NCBI GenBank assembly: GCA_013399305.1
Contig: VXAI01000097.1
Location: forward strand, 947,486 to 1,011,485
Direction of reading: 5' to 3'
Source of the DNA: Rostratula benghalensis
Lineage: Eukaryota; Chordata; Aves; Charadriiformes; Rostratulidae
DNA: 64,000 nucleotides
The position numbers and the translations under genes are program-made. Positions 54,081 to 64,000 of this stretch are shown piece by piece (within the stretch, counting starts at the first letter, position 1; the number at the start of each line of letters is the position of its first letter). The notes below the pieces were generated by a model. That model made no database searches and was not told where the DNA came from. It saw only the letters and a program-made list of their open reading frames with translations.

Positions 54081-54295
54081 CATAGAAATCATAGAAACAC
54101 AAGGCTGGAAAGGACCTATAAGATCATCTAGTCCAATTGTCCTCCCATCACCAATACTACCCACGAAGCTGCTAAATCATGTCTCATAGCACCTTGTCCA
54201 GACACTTCTTGAACACCGGCAGGTACAGTGACTCCACCACCTCCCTGGGCAGGCCATTCCAGTGCCTGATCAAATCCAACACCATAACTCATTCC
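54081..54295 (-). mobile_element. CR1 LINE fragment, minus orientation
   Basis: The left edge has CATAGAAATCATAGAAACAC, then AAGGCTGGAAAGGACCTATA and AGATCATCTAGTCCAA, the reverse complement of a CR1 3' end. TCCACCACCTCCCTGGGCAG and CCATTCCAGTGCCTGATC follow, which is ORF2 C-terminal sequence. It breaks off near 54295. The terminal wording differs from the neighbouring copies, so it belongs to another CR1 subfamily. Confidence 0.9.
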
Positions 54296-55122
54296 AAGTA
54301 TCTGAAAATTGCAAGTCACTCAGTAACATAGCTGGAAAAGTTAATAATTCACGTATTTTAATTAAATTCATTAGATACTTGATAGCTATTGCCAGGAGCT
54401 TGATCTTGTCCGGGTGAATAAGATAAGCCACTTCTTACCTAAACATTTACCACTAAAGAATCACCAAACTAATCCAAAATGTACTCTTCAGGCCACTTCT
54501 ATTCCCATCCACCAAGTGGCGAGCACAGAAATAGAGTAACAGTGATAAAGGGGTGCAGCTTTGCTGAACTCTGATCAGAATGAGAAACTAAATCTACCAA
54601 ATATTATTGACTTTATAAGCTTTAGCAAAAATATTTTCTGTGAACAACACTATTGCTCTGAAGATGCCAACATCTCAATAGATACAAGATCCTCCTCGGT
54701 ACTTAAGTATGTCTCAGAACATTGAATCAAGGCAAGCTCTTTGCTTTGAATCATCTCAAAATGCTGAAAAAGAAAACCTGGTGGACAACAATTAAGCCAA
54801 AGTCTGCACTAATAAATAGTCTTCACTCAGGAACACTGAATGAAGACAGCAGCATGAAACAAAAGACTTATGTGGGAATGGCAATGCTTGTAGAGTACCT
54901 AAAATCTGCTTCATCAAGGTTCTCTGGAGGTTAACTCTGTTGTTACTACTCTCATCTCTGAGAACTGAAAGATCTGTCTTGAACCTGAAGAACTGTGAGC
55001 AATTACAAGACAGCAACACTCTCACACTTTTCTCCAGCTCGGGTGTATTATACACTAACCATGTTTCTGAAGTATTGCAACTGCTTTGTTGAGAAAAACT
55101 TCTGTGAGAACATCCCATAGCT

Positions 55123-55150
55123 ATTTGAACTATATCCATATAGTTCAAAT
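55123..55150. repeat. 28-bp near-perfect palindrome
   Basis: The arm ATTTGAACTATAT and its exact reverse complement ATATAGTTCAAAT are separated by CC. No known element is recognised around it. Confidence 0.9.
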
Positions 55151-56090
55151 GAAAAAAGTGGCAGAAGCTGAGGCAAATTTTAAGATATTACCACCTGCAT
55201 ACAACTTTATGAACTCTAATATTACCAATAGCACTCTTTTTTTCCTGACAACCTTACTCCATACAACACAGCTGTGTAGCTTGAAAAGTACTTTCTCTGC
55301 AACAGCTTCTTCCTTACTGACAGCCTGAGGTGACCAGTACAGCTTCATGTTTTTCAGATTTGACATGGTATCACCAGAGTTTGAAGGTTAAGTTATTCCA
55401 ATCTCTTATTGCTGTCAATAAACATGGCTTGCTTTTATTTTTCCACCAGCTTCTGTGAGCATCTCTTCACTAATCCATGTTGACATTTAAAGGGCTGAGT
55501 CTTCAGTACCAGTATCTTGAGATGCTTCCAACAGATGACAAAGCTGCAAGAGTGCTCTAATCACCATCTCAACAGCCTTAAGCAGCTCAACATGGACGGG
55601 CCGGTTTGATCTAAATAAAAGCTTTCTGGTTGAATTTTTTGGCTGTACACAGAATCTTCAGCTGAAATTCACAGTTAACATCCAGTATAATATTTCTGCA
55701 ATTTCCTTAATCAGGAACTATTGAGCAAATAATTTAAAAGCACAATACTAGTCCGACTGAAACAACACGGACACTGCATACTGCATTACATTCCAAATTT
55801 TCCAAAGCATTTTACAATTTATTTTATTCAAACCTTCAAAAAATTGCCTACTGAGGTTATGAATTATACTTCCGTATACTTTTCTTCAAATCTCTTTTAT
55901 TAAGTTGTAACAAGCAACAATAATACAATCATAAAAAAATCACGCTGCCAGGCTTCAGGATGAATTTTATCAAAAAAATGAACATGAAAAAAACAAATAT
56001 TTAGAAAAATAAGAATTCCGCCTCTAGAAAATTACAACAGAAACCAAACAAAATATTATGAACCCAAGTTGTGAAGTAAAATAATAGCAT

Positions 56091-56133
56091 TATCGATTAA
56101 TATCATCGATGAATCATTGATTAATATATCATC
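56091..56133. repeat. Short imperfect tandem repeat of ATCGATTAATATCATC
   Basis: TATCGATTAATATCATC is followed by a variant ATTGATTAATATATCATC, with a CATCGATGAATC linker. It is AT-rich and self-complementary around GAT/ATC motifs. Confidence 0.7.
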
Positions 56134-56997
56134 AAAATGTAATTTTTTACTGCATCTGTCCTTTAGCTTTGTAATATTTTTCAAATTCAACAGATTTTTC
56201 CCACATGGTTTTGCTCATAGAAATGAAGACTGAACGCCATGAACCTTTAAGCTTTAAAATCTGACTAGAATATACCCCAAAATGTTGGAAAGACAGATGT
56301 CGAGCTGCATGTTCAAACATAAATTTACGTCAGTGGCAATGTTTTAATATCTCAGGTATCATTTAAGCTGAAAATACAGCTTCATTTGGTAAGTAGCAAC
56401 AAGATTTATGACACAGCTCACTCATCGCTGGTTACTTTGGGTATACTGGTATTCCTCAATTCCCAAACACCCAAAATTAGTGTCAAAATAGTAAAGGATG
56501 CAGAAAAGTTAAACAAAAAATAAAACATGTTTACTGAAATTAGATTTTCTATACTGTAAAATAAAAATGTACACAGGCCAACACTGATCATCTAATGCCA
56601 TTTCAGAAAACTGTTTTCTGTACATTATTTTTCAGGGCAGTATTAAAAACTTACTGGTGTAATATCTCTGCTATCACAGAATGACTTTGTGGAAAAATGA
56701 GGCTCACCACATACTGACAATGTCTGCAGCTCATTCCAGTCAAAATGGAGGCAGTACAGTGACATTACATGGAAGAAACATGCTCTAATCAACCAATGTG
56801 CCTTGTAAAATGAGCTGCAAAACAACTTCAGCTCGCACAAAGTTCTACTGAAGATTTACACACCACGGAGACTCCAAGAGCCAGGCAGAAACCGGTTGTC
56901 CAGGCACAGGGATTGAAATAGTTGTGTCAAACAATTAACTGATTCCAGAAGTTTCACAGCTCTCAGGACTAGCGATGAGCTACTGAAGACCACAGGA

Positions 56998-57140
56998 TCA
57001 TAAAATGGTTTGGGTTGGAAGGGATCTTAAAGATCATCAAGTTCCAAACCCCCTGCCTTGAGCAGGGATACCACCCACTAGATCAGATTGCTCAAATCTC
57101 CATTCAGCCTGGCCTTGAACACCTTCAAGGCTGTTTCCTG
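56998..57140 (-). mobile_element. CR1 fragment 1 of nested cluster, minus orientation
   Basis: TCATAAAATGGTTTGGGTTG, GAAGGGATCTTAAAGATCATC and CAGCCTGGCCTTGAACACCT are the reverse complement of a CR1 3' end and the adjoining ORF2. Similarity fades after about 57140, before the next segment begins near 57186. Confidence 0.9.
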
Positions 57141-57185
57141 GACACCTTTCAAGAATGTGCATATGCCACATATCTTTCCCCACTT

Positions 57186-57397
57186 CAAATAGTTCAGTTT
57201 GTGGAACAAGAAAGACATTGAGGTGCTGGAGTGAGCTCAATGAAGGGCAGCAAAGCTGGTGAGAAGTCTGAAGGACGAGTCTTATGAAGAGCGGCTGAGG
57301 GAACTGGGGTTGTTTAGCCTGGAAAAAAGGAGGCTGAGGGGAGACCTTATGACCCTCTATAACTACCTAAAAGGAGGTTGTAGAGAGATTGGTGTCA
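57186..57397 (+). mobile_element. CR1 copy A, 5' part, split by an insertion
   Basis: AATAGTTCAGTTTGTGGAAC, AAGAAAGACATTGAGGTGCT and GAGGGAACTGGGGTTGTTTA, followed by GGAGGCTGAGGGGAGACC and AAAGGAGGTTGTAGAG, are CR1 ORF2 sequence on the plus strand. The match stops at GGTGTCA and resumes at 57729 after an opposite-orientation CR1 copy. The last six bases, GTGTCA (57392-57397), reappear at 57729-57734. Confidence 0.9.
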
Positions 57398-57728
57398 TAG
57401 AGTCATAGAATCATTCATGTTGGGAGAGACACTTGGGATTATCAAGTCCAACCGTCAGCCCTACTGTACAAAGTCGGGAGGACTACACCAGATCTCCCAA
57501 CACCACATCTAAACAACTCTGAAACACATTCAGGGATGGGGACTCAACCACCTCCCTGGGCAGCCTATTCCAGTGTCTGACTACCCTTTCTGTGAAGAAT
57601 TCTTTCTTAATGTTCAGTCTAAACCTACCCTGGTGCAGCTTGAAGCCATTCCCTCTTGTTCTATCGCTAATTACCTGTGAGAAGAGACCTCAGCCTCTTC
57701 CTCAAACTAAGCAGTCCCAAACTAAACA
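57398..57728 (-). mobile_element. CR1 copy inserted inside copy A, minus orientation
   Basis: The left edge is a CR1 3' end in reverse complement (TCATAGAATCATTCATGTTG). CACCTCCCTGGGCAGCCTAT and TTCCAGTGTCTGACTACCC follow, up to a 5' truncation near CCCAAACTAAACA. It interrupts copy A exactly within GGTGTCAGTCTCTTCTCC, and the 6-bp GTGTCA is present on both sides, as expected for a target-site duplication. This copy must therefore be younger than copy A. Confidence 0.88.
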
Positions 57729-57965
57729 GTGTCAGTCTCTTCTCCCAAATAACAAGTGATAGGACAAGATTAAATGGCCCAGGTTACACCAGGGGAAGTT
57801 TAGATTGGTGGAAAAATTTCTACACCAAAAGAGTCACCAAGCATTGGAACAGGCTGTGCCAGGAAGTGGTGGAATCACCATCCCTGGAGCATAGATGTTG
57901 TGTTAATGACATGGTTTAGTGATGGTTTATGCTAGTGTTAGACTGATGGTTGAACTCATGATCTA
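57729..57965 (+). mobile_element. CR1 copy A, 3' part
   Basis: GTGTCAGTCTCTTCTCCCAA continues copy A, followed by AACAAGTGATAGGACAAG, AAGCATTGGAACAGGCTGTG and AGTGGTGGAATCACCATCCC. Its last recognisable block is GTTGAACTCATGATCT. The normal CR1 terminus (CTTCCAACC plus TTCTATGA octamers) is missing, because copy B starts immediately afterwards. An 80-codon plus-strand frame across the junction is chimeric and not a gene. Confidence 0.88.
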
Positions 57966-58293
57966 TATCACCTGAAAGGAGGTTGTGAAGATGTGGATGT
58001 CAGTCTCTTCTCCCAAGTAACAAGCAATAGGGCAAGAGGAAATGTCCTCAAGTTATGTCAGCGGAGGTTTAGGTTGGATAACAGGAAAAATTTCTTCACT
58101 GAAAGGATTATCAAACATTGGAACAGGCTGACCAGGAAGTGGTGGAATTGACATCCCTGGAGATATTTACAAGACAGGTAGATGTCGTGCTTCGGGACAT
58201 GGTTCAGCAGTGAACTCGGCAGTAATGGGTTGATGTTTGGACTCGATGATTTTAAAGATCCCTTCCAACCAAGACTATTCTATGATTCTATGA
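57966..58293 (+). mobile_element. CR1 copy B with complete 3' end
   Basis: It begins at CACCTGAAAGGAGGTTGTGA and runs through GTCAGTCTCTTCTCCCAAGT, AAATTTCTTCACTGAAAGG and ACATTGGAACAGGCTGACC to GACTCGATGATTTTAAAGAT and CCCTTCCAACC, ending in two TTCTATGA octamers (58278-58293). It shares the subfamily of copy A but differs from it at many positions, so it is a separate insertion or an old duplication rather than a recent tandem copy. Confidence 0.92.
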
Positions 58294-58567
58294 ACATTTC
58301 TAGGGCTGTTTATTTTTCATGTCCCCTCAAATAAAGCGTGGCTAGTCTTAGAAGGCTGTGAAGAGCCTCTGGATCCCTGGGGTCTTAAACTATAAACCAA
58401 ATTAATACTCATTTCTGAAAAACTACAAGGTGCTGCTACTATGGAAACAGGCGGGAAGCAAAAGTTGTCACGCACTGCTCACTGAAAGCGTATGGGGACC
58501 CAGACTGCAGAGTGCTGTTTCCAGAAAGGGTACAGGACCAGAGGCAAAGAGAATTTAAAAGAAAAAG

Positions 58568-58587
58568 AAAAAAAAAAAAAAAAAAAA
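58568..58587. repeat. Poly(A) run of 20
   Basis: A pure A run after GAAAAAG, ending at CCGACCC. Sequence to its left (58300-58560) was not recognised as a processed gene copy, so no retrocopy is claimed. Confidence 0.9.
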
Positions 58588-61500
58588 CCGACCCAGAAGT
58601 CATAGCCCAGTTTGAATAAAAGAAACTAAGAATGCATGTGTAATGAAACAGGACTCAGTACCACAGGGGAAGGGAATCTACAAGTCAGAAAATCAAAAAT
58701 CTCTTAGCCACATCTTTAATTTACATAGCATGTATTCAGATATGATATTAAGAATCACCCTTTAAAAATTAAAAATACTGCAATCACATGAACATTTAAA
58801 ATGCACTTACATATTTAACTTCAAAAAGTGATAAAGTATCGTGAAACAGAATGTATTCCAAATTGTATCTCATGGAAATATCAACAAAATCAAAGCTTTT
58901 AATTATAAAAATGTTTTATCAAAAAGCAGGTGTTGGATTATTTCACAATAAAACAACAGCACATCCACCTTAAAAGCAATTCTTCTTGAAACATTTAAAT
59001 GAAGTTAAAACATATCTAAGAGACAACTTTCCTCTGTCTTTAAAAAACTATCATTAATGGAAGTTGTTTATACCTTTCAGAAAGGACAGATTGATTTGTT
59101 TTCCAACTAACATGCTGCTTTTCCAGAGGTTTGATAAATTACTATTTACAAACAAAGAATCTAGTTACAAAGAAGAAAAATCTGTTTATTAACAAACAGG
59201 AAGACTATCAGAACTTAAAGCCTCAATTATTAAAATGCTACTGTTAATTTTGTGGAAAAGTATTTGAGCACAATGTGTAAGGATTTTCTTCAGCTACGTG
59301 AGTATTTACTAAAGGATAATCAGAAGATACAGTTTTGGTTGAGTTGATTGATTTAGTAATTTCTATACAACTTTGAAAACTTCTATTCTCTATTTATGGA
59401 AAGAAAACAGTAGACTCTTGACATTATTTTTATCCATATCTTTTTTCAAAAGAGAAAAAATATGTATTGTCAGTATTTAAATGAAAGAGGAAGAAAGCAC
59501 ACACATTTCAACTTTTATCTCTATTGTCCTATCTACTAGATCGTGTTTCCCCTTCAAAATAAACTATTTCTGCCTAGAATGCAGAAAAAAAAAAAAAACA
59601 CCCTGCTGCATTGCTTTTTATATCTATTTAGCTTATTCAAGGTATTTTTACTATTTCTGAAGTCAATACACAAAACTTCCATTTTCAATGCTATTTATTG
59701 TGTTTCATAAAAGTTCTATTAGAAAAAAATTCAGAACAAATATAAGTTGGAGGCATCATTTCCATTTATTACTTTTCATAATACCTTTTTTCATTCAGTG
59801 GCATCAACACAATCTACGGAATTATTGTCATTGTTCTCAAAGACAGATAAAAGACAAAAAATAAGAGCATAGTGTCTGACTATTGTCATCTCTCAAAAAC
59901 AATGGGATATATATTAAAAGTTATGCAGTATAGTGTACAGTAATCACATGGATATTTATGATGACCCAATTTAAGACTAGTGCGAACAGCTGTCAGTTTG
60001 ATACATATTCTCAGATTGTGTGTGTTATATTCCCTTTCAGAAAGAGACACCAGGAGGTCAGGGTGACATCTCTGGAGGAAAAGTGAGAGTCATTAAGGGC
60101 AAAGCTACTGCAGTGTTTTGGGTAGGATTGTAAGCATTCTTTGGAACATCCTATTGCAATGCACCATTTGCCAATGCAGACACTCAAAGCTAGAAAGCAA
60201 ACCTGGAAGCAAACCTGCCCTATAAAGACGTAGTGAATAGATGTAGCATTGCCTAAAAACTCCTTTTAATTCTGCTCTCTTAAAAGAATTTATTGAGACA
60301 TAAAGAAATTAATTATTCTATTTAATAAAAATCAGACCGACCGTAAACAATTTGAAAAGCCTTTCTGGAATGCTTTCAAGTGAAAGAGGAGGAGCTGTGC
60401 TAACCTGCCTCCAAGCTCAGGACAACCTGAGGTTGTCCAGGGTCCTGTCAGAGGTAGATCAGGTAGATAAGAACTATCCTTTTGCAAATGAAAGACTTCC
60501 TGCCAAGTTTTTGTATCTTCTATTTCCATCATCACTTACAAGCACAACAGAAAAAAAAAACGAGAGTCAAACCAGGAATTTGATGTAATCTTCCCCCATA
60601 TCTCTCTCTGCAAGAAAAGACAATCAGACACAAAGTATTTTAGTTTCAAAAATGTACAGCCAAACTGAACTACAGAGGAGCCTGTGATTTTATCTCAGCC
60701 ATCTGCTTCGTTTATAAGCAAAGAATGTTCAATATACTGCAATAAATTCAAAGCCTTCAATCTGTCTCCTGTCACAAGAAAAATGAATGTTGCAGTGCAA
60801 AAGATGGGAAAAAAGTGTATATTCCCATTAATTCCTGAAGTGGCAAAACACTTTTTGACTCCAGACTAGAACACAATATCATGCCCAATTTTCTTTATTC
60901 TGATATTTAGAACTAGAGAAATAATGCAAGAACAGCTATAACCACCACTTAAAAATGAAGATTTCTCAGAACTTAGTAAACACTTATCACATAATTCTTA
61001 GCACTCTGAAGTCAAATTGATCTTCCCTCTAGAAAAGGAAAGCATAGCTATTTCATAATTATTAACACACACTCTTTTTCATTATTCACTCTAAGAAAGC
61101 ATGGACATGCACAATTGCTAGCCCAACCTCCAGCAGTAATGGTATTCATCAGTAATCTTCTCGGGAGCCTTTACAATGGCCTTACTACTTGACTTCAATC
61201 AGCTGTAAAGCTCCTTTATTCTGTTATCACATCAGTGTGAGGGAATGAATGCCAAGGATTGAATGCCCTCCTAAAGGAGCCGAGTCATGCTGTTAGAATA
61301 GCAATGAGCTCCATCGACGCTGCTCAACACATTCTTTCACACTCCCCTCACTCTTACAGAGGAATGCATGCATGACAAAAATAAATATCTGCTGAGCGGG
61401 AATGCTAGGAAACATATCTGCAGAATAATACACTAAATAGGGCATATCACAGTTAAATAGAAAGAGTTCGAGGCTGATATAAAGGATGCAATTAATAACT

Positions 61501-64000
61501 GGCAGCAGTTGTGTTCCATTTGTCAGGAGAAAGGGATGGGCGGAATAATTATTCTACTAGTGAGAAAGAAATTCAGAATTTCAGGACAGAATGTTTCATC
61601 TATTCATACTCAATTATTCTTAAGCTCTTTCTTTTTGGCTGATGCAAAGACCTACGCTTAGACTTGTTCTTGCTCATTATAACAAAGAAAAGAAAGCAAG
61701 AGACCCAGATCCAAAAATGAATGATTGCAAATATTTTCAGTAGAATCTTTTGGTAGCTCAGCCTCCTGTCTCCTTCCGATACCGCTGTGACTGTTGTGGA
61801 CACTGCATTAGACAAAACAAGGGGTACAGGCTGATAGGAAATCTCAGCTAGCATGCCCCCACAATCCAGACTACTAGGTCAACAAAGTTACCAGACAACT
61901 CAGGCAGGAAATTGAACTGTTATTCATAATTTAATATTGCTTTTTAGGACTGTCTCACAGTTTTTTTGCTTTGATTTTTGGAATTTCAAATACATTATCA
62001 ACACTTCACCAGGAAAGTAAGATGTGCTTTAGCAGGAAGAACAAACCAAAGTGTACCTTCCTAGCTCAAGTATATTGGTGGATTTTCAGTAAAAACTACA
62101 TTATAAAATGCTTTACAAAAATTTGTATTTCAACAGTATGATAAACTCCACTTTCTGACCAGTGTTTTTCTTCTAGAACAGCTATTTTTAAAATATTTCA
62201 ATCAAAACTTTCATAACGATACTGAAAAATTTACACAATATTGCAAATGTAAGAGAGAGTGGCTGAAAGGAGAAAGACATCAGAGAGTTTTGCAAACAAA
62301 ATGCAGAAGCTATCCTGAGAAAATCCAATATTTTGGGGACAATCTCTTTTAAATCAACACTGGGCTGCAAAGTTCATTCATTCTGTAAATCCTACCCATC
62401 TTGTTATCAGCAATGTGTTTATGCTTCTATTTCCTTACATTCACTAAGGTATTCAGATTCTCCCCCACAATTAACTTTTTTTTAAAAAAAAAAATTAAAA
62501 TTCCTTGCATGTGAGGTTATTTGAATTCATCTACTGTTCCATCAAGGCTGAACAGAAAGGAAGGTGCTGTGGACTGTGAAATATCTTTGAGTTATTTCAC
62601 TAGAAGCAGTTTATTCCAACAGTGCACAACACTCTGCAGTCCTCTTTAGAGCAAACAGGAATAGGGTGATCTCTCTCTGCTGTGGTGGATCTGTCCAGAT
62701 TGTCTCCTGCTTGGAGAAGCAGAGAACAACCTTTGCGCCCCTTCTCAGGAATAAGACATTGATGTGGCAAGTGAATGGGGCATCTGAACACCATTTCAAG
62801 AAGGTGAACTGACACCTCATCATACTGGAGATACATTAAACCTTAATGAGTGACTCAACTGACGACGTTTTCTTGAGGAGTTTCAATTATCCAATGATAT
62901 AAACAGTGACTTTTCCAGTAGGATTATTTTAAATATTGTGTCCTGCACCTCTCACTCATGTTTGTGATAGGATCAGAGCTCCAGATGGAGCTCCATTAAA
63001 CACCTTCCCCAGGGAAAGTACGTAGCTAACATTGCATCATCAGTGGTGCCAGACTTTAGTATATAGCATTTTGGTGACACCCTTTAACGGCAATGTATGC
63101 AGACGACTGTCAGTCAAGGAAGGGAAGGCATTAACAGAAATCAGTAAAGGGGCATTTTTTAATTTTTTTTTTCAGTATAGGTGAGCAACAAGAATTTATC
63201 ATACCTCTTACATTAAATTATATCCTAATAAATAGTTATTAGCATATGTAGGCACTAATATCATGTCATATGCGGAAAGGGGACAGAAATGACTGCTTGT
63301 AACAAGGCCAGCCAGCCATCCCCTGCCTCTTCTCACAGCAGCATGACACAGAACTGCCCAGCTCCCTGTGCCTCCCTTAAGCTTAATTATGTCTATTAAG
63401 CAATAAAGCCAAATTAGAACAGGATCCTCCTCACAGCCATGGGCCAAAGGAAGGAAATGAATGACAGCTGAGATACCCCAAGTCCAAGCCCCCAACTGAC
63501 AGGAGAACAAGAATGTACTTGTGGCTGGCACCTCATTTCAATAAGTAACATTACTCAAGAGAACTAGGCTGCACCAAAGGTAAATTATAAAATGACACTG
63601 CTTGATGAGCTAAAGAACTCTCAAGGTCAGTAGCATGCTGGTTTTACACAACATTAATGAACTCCTGGGCACCAGTTTCAGGACTAAGCATGAGATTAAG
63701 TTTGTAGTTTACACCTGGTGCTTTAGTAAAGACTTCTTCAAGAAGCAAACTTCCCATGTGCTCAACTTCACACTTCCAACAACTCTTTCTATATTTGGAG
63801 TTTTTAAATCTGGTTTTATTTGTAAGCTTGAAACCAATGAAGCAGAGTAAGGGAAAAACGAAAAAAAAAAAAAACCAACCCAAAAACCTGCATGGATGAA
63901 TAAAACATTTGACAAAGATTTAACTCCACAAAGTCAACTTTTCTACTGACAGCAGCAGAATTTTTGCAAATGACACTACGAAAAAAACATTTATAGCAAC

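Larger units (their letters stand above)
43420..64000 (-). other. TBC1D22A: Upstream intron of TBC1D22A, continuing past the window
   Basis: Sequence upstream of the penultimate exon on the minus strand. I looked for the reverse complement of codons for WDTYQ, which should end the preceding exon, and did not see it, so the whole stretch is read as intron. It contains the old CR1/L3-type relic, a CR1 fragment at 54081 and the nested CR1 cluster at 56998-58293. Otherwise it is AT-rich with no recognised gene. Confidence 0.7.

Noticed and set aside
57677..57919. 80-codon frame in the CR1 cluster
   Set aside because: It starts in the minus-oriented CR1 insertion and runs into copy A, so it is a chimera of repeats.
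58300..58587. Possible processed pseudogene ending in a 20-A tail
   Set aside because: No gene-like sequence or target duplication is visible to the left of the A run.
61600..61854. 84-codon minus-strand frame with one hydrophobic segment and a basic tail
   Set aside because: It looks like a small membrane protein at first, but it has no recognised family, no supporting splice signals and a length expected by chance.
1..64000. Prokaryotic-style systems: CRISPR arrays, operons, toxin-antitoxin or phage genes
   Set aside because: No regularly spaced repeats, no packed frames with ribosome binding sites, and the sequence is clearly avian intronic and intergenic DNA.

Overview
This is a vertebrate, almost certainly avian, genomic window. 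It is AT-rich, has no bacterial-style gene packing, and carries several CR1 LINE copies. The younger CR1 copies have the bird-type 3' end, a short repeat of TTCTATGA-like octamers. There is also one solo ERVL-type LTR. Nearly all of the short open frames are chance frames or lie inside repeats.

The only protein-coding gene I can support is TBC1D22A, a TBC-domain (Rab-GAP family) protein, on the minus strand. Two exons are in the window. The penultimate coding exon is at 43322-43417 (32 codons, clean GTAAGT donor and CTAG acceptor). The last coding exon is at 12733-12861 (42 codons plus TGA). Both are phase 0, so they join directly, and they encode the conserved C-terminus. Residues that separate TBC1D22A from TBC1D22B favour the A paralogue. 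The intron between them is about 30.5 kb. The intron upstream of 43418 runs off the right edge, so it is at least 20.6 kb long. The 3' UTR extends leftwards from 12732; its end is uncertain, with a plausible AATAAA signal at 12021-12026.

Layout: 1-1965 is sequence with no recognised gene but holds a perfect 26-bp palindrome at 1713-1738. A CR1 copy lies at 1966-2415. From 2416 to about 12000 is presumed intergenic or 3'-flanking sequence with no gene I can identify. The last exon and its UTR follow. The last intron holds the ERVL solo LTR (13512-14243, 5-bp target duplication), a degraded CR1 (about 16103-16400), a GC-richer patch (18840-19700), CR1 pieces at 28465 and 29660, a 51-N assembly gap at 31004-31054 and a faint L2-like relic near 38780. 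The upstream intron holds an old CR1/L3-type relic (about 47770-48740), a CR1 fragment at 54081, and a five-segment nested CR1 cluster (56998-58293). It also has two intronic stretches near the right edge that look like conserved non-coding elements.

I found no operon, CRISPR array, RNA gene or novel defence or mobile system. The most informative results are the gene identification, the intact solo-LTR boundaries and the nested CR1 cluster.
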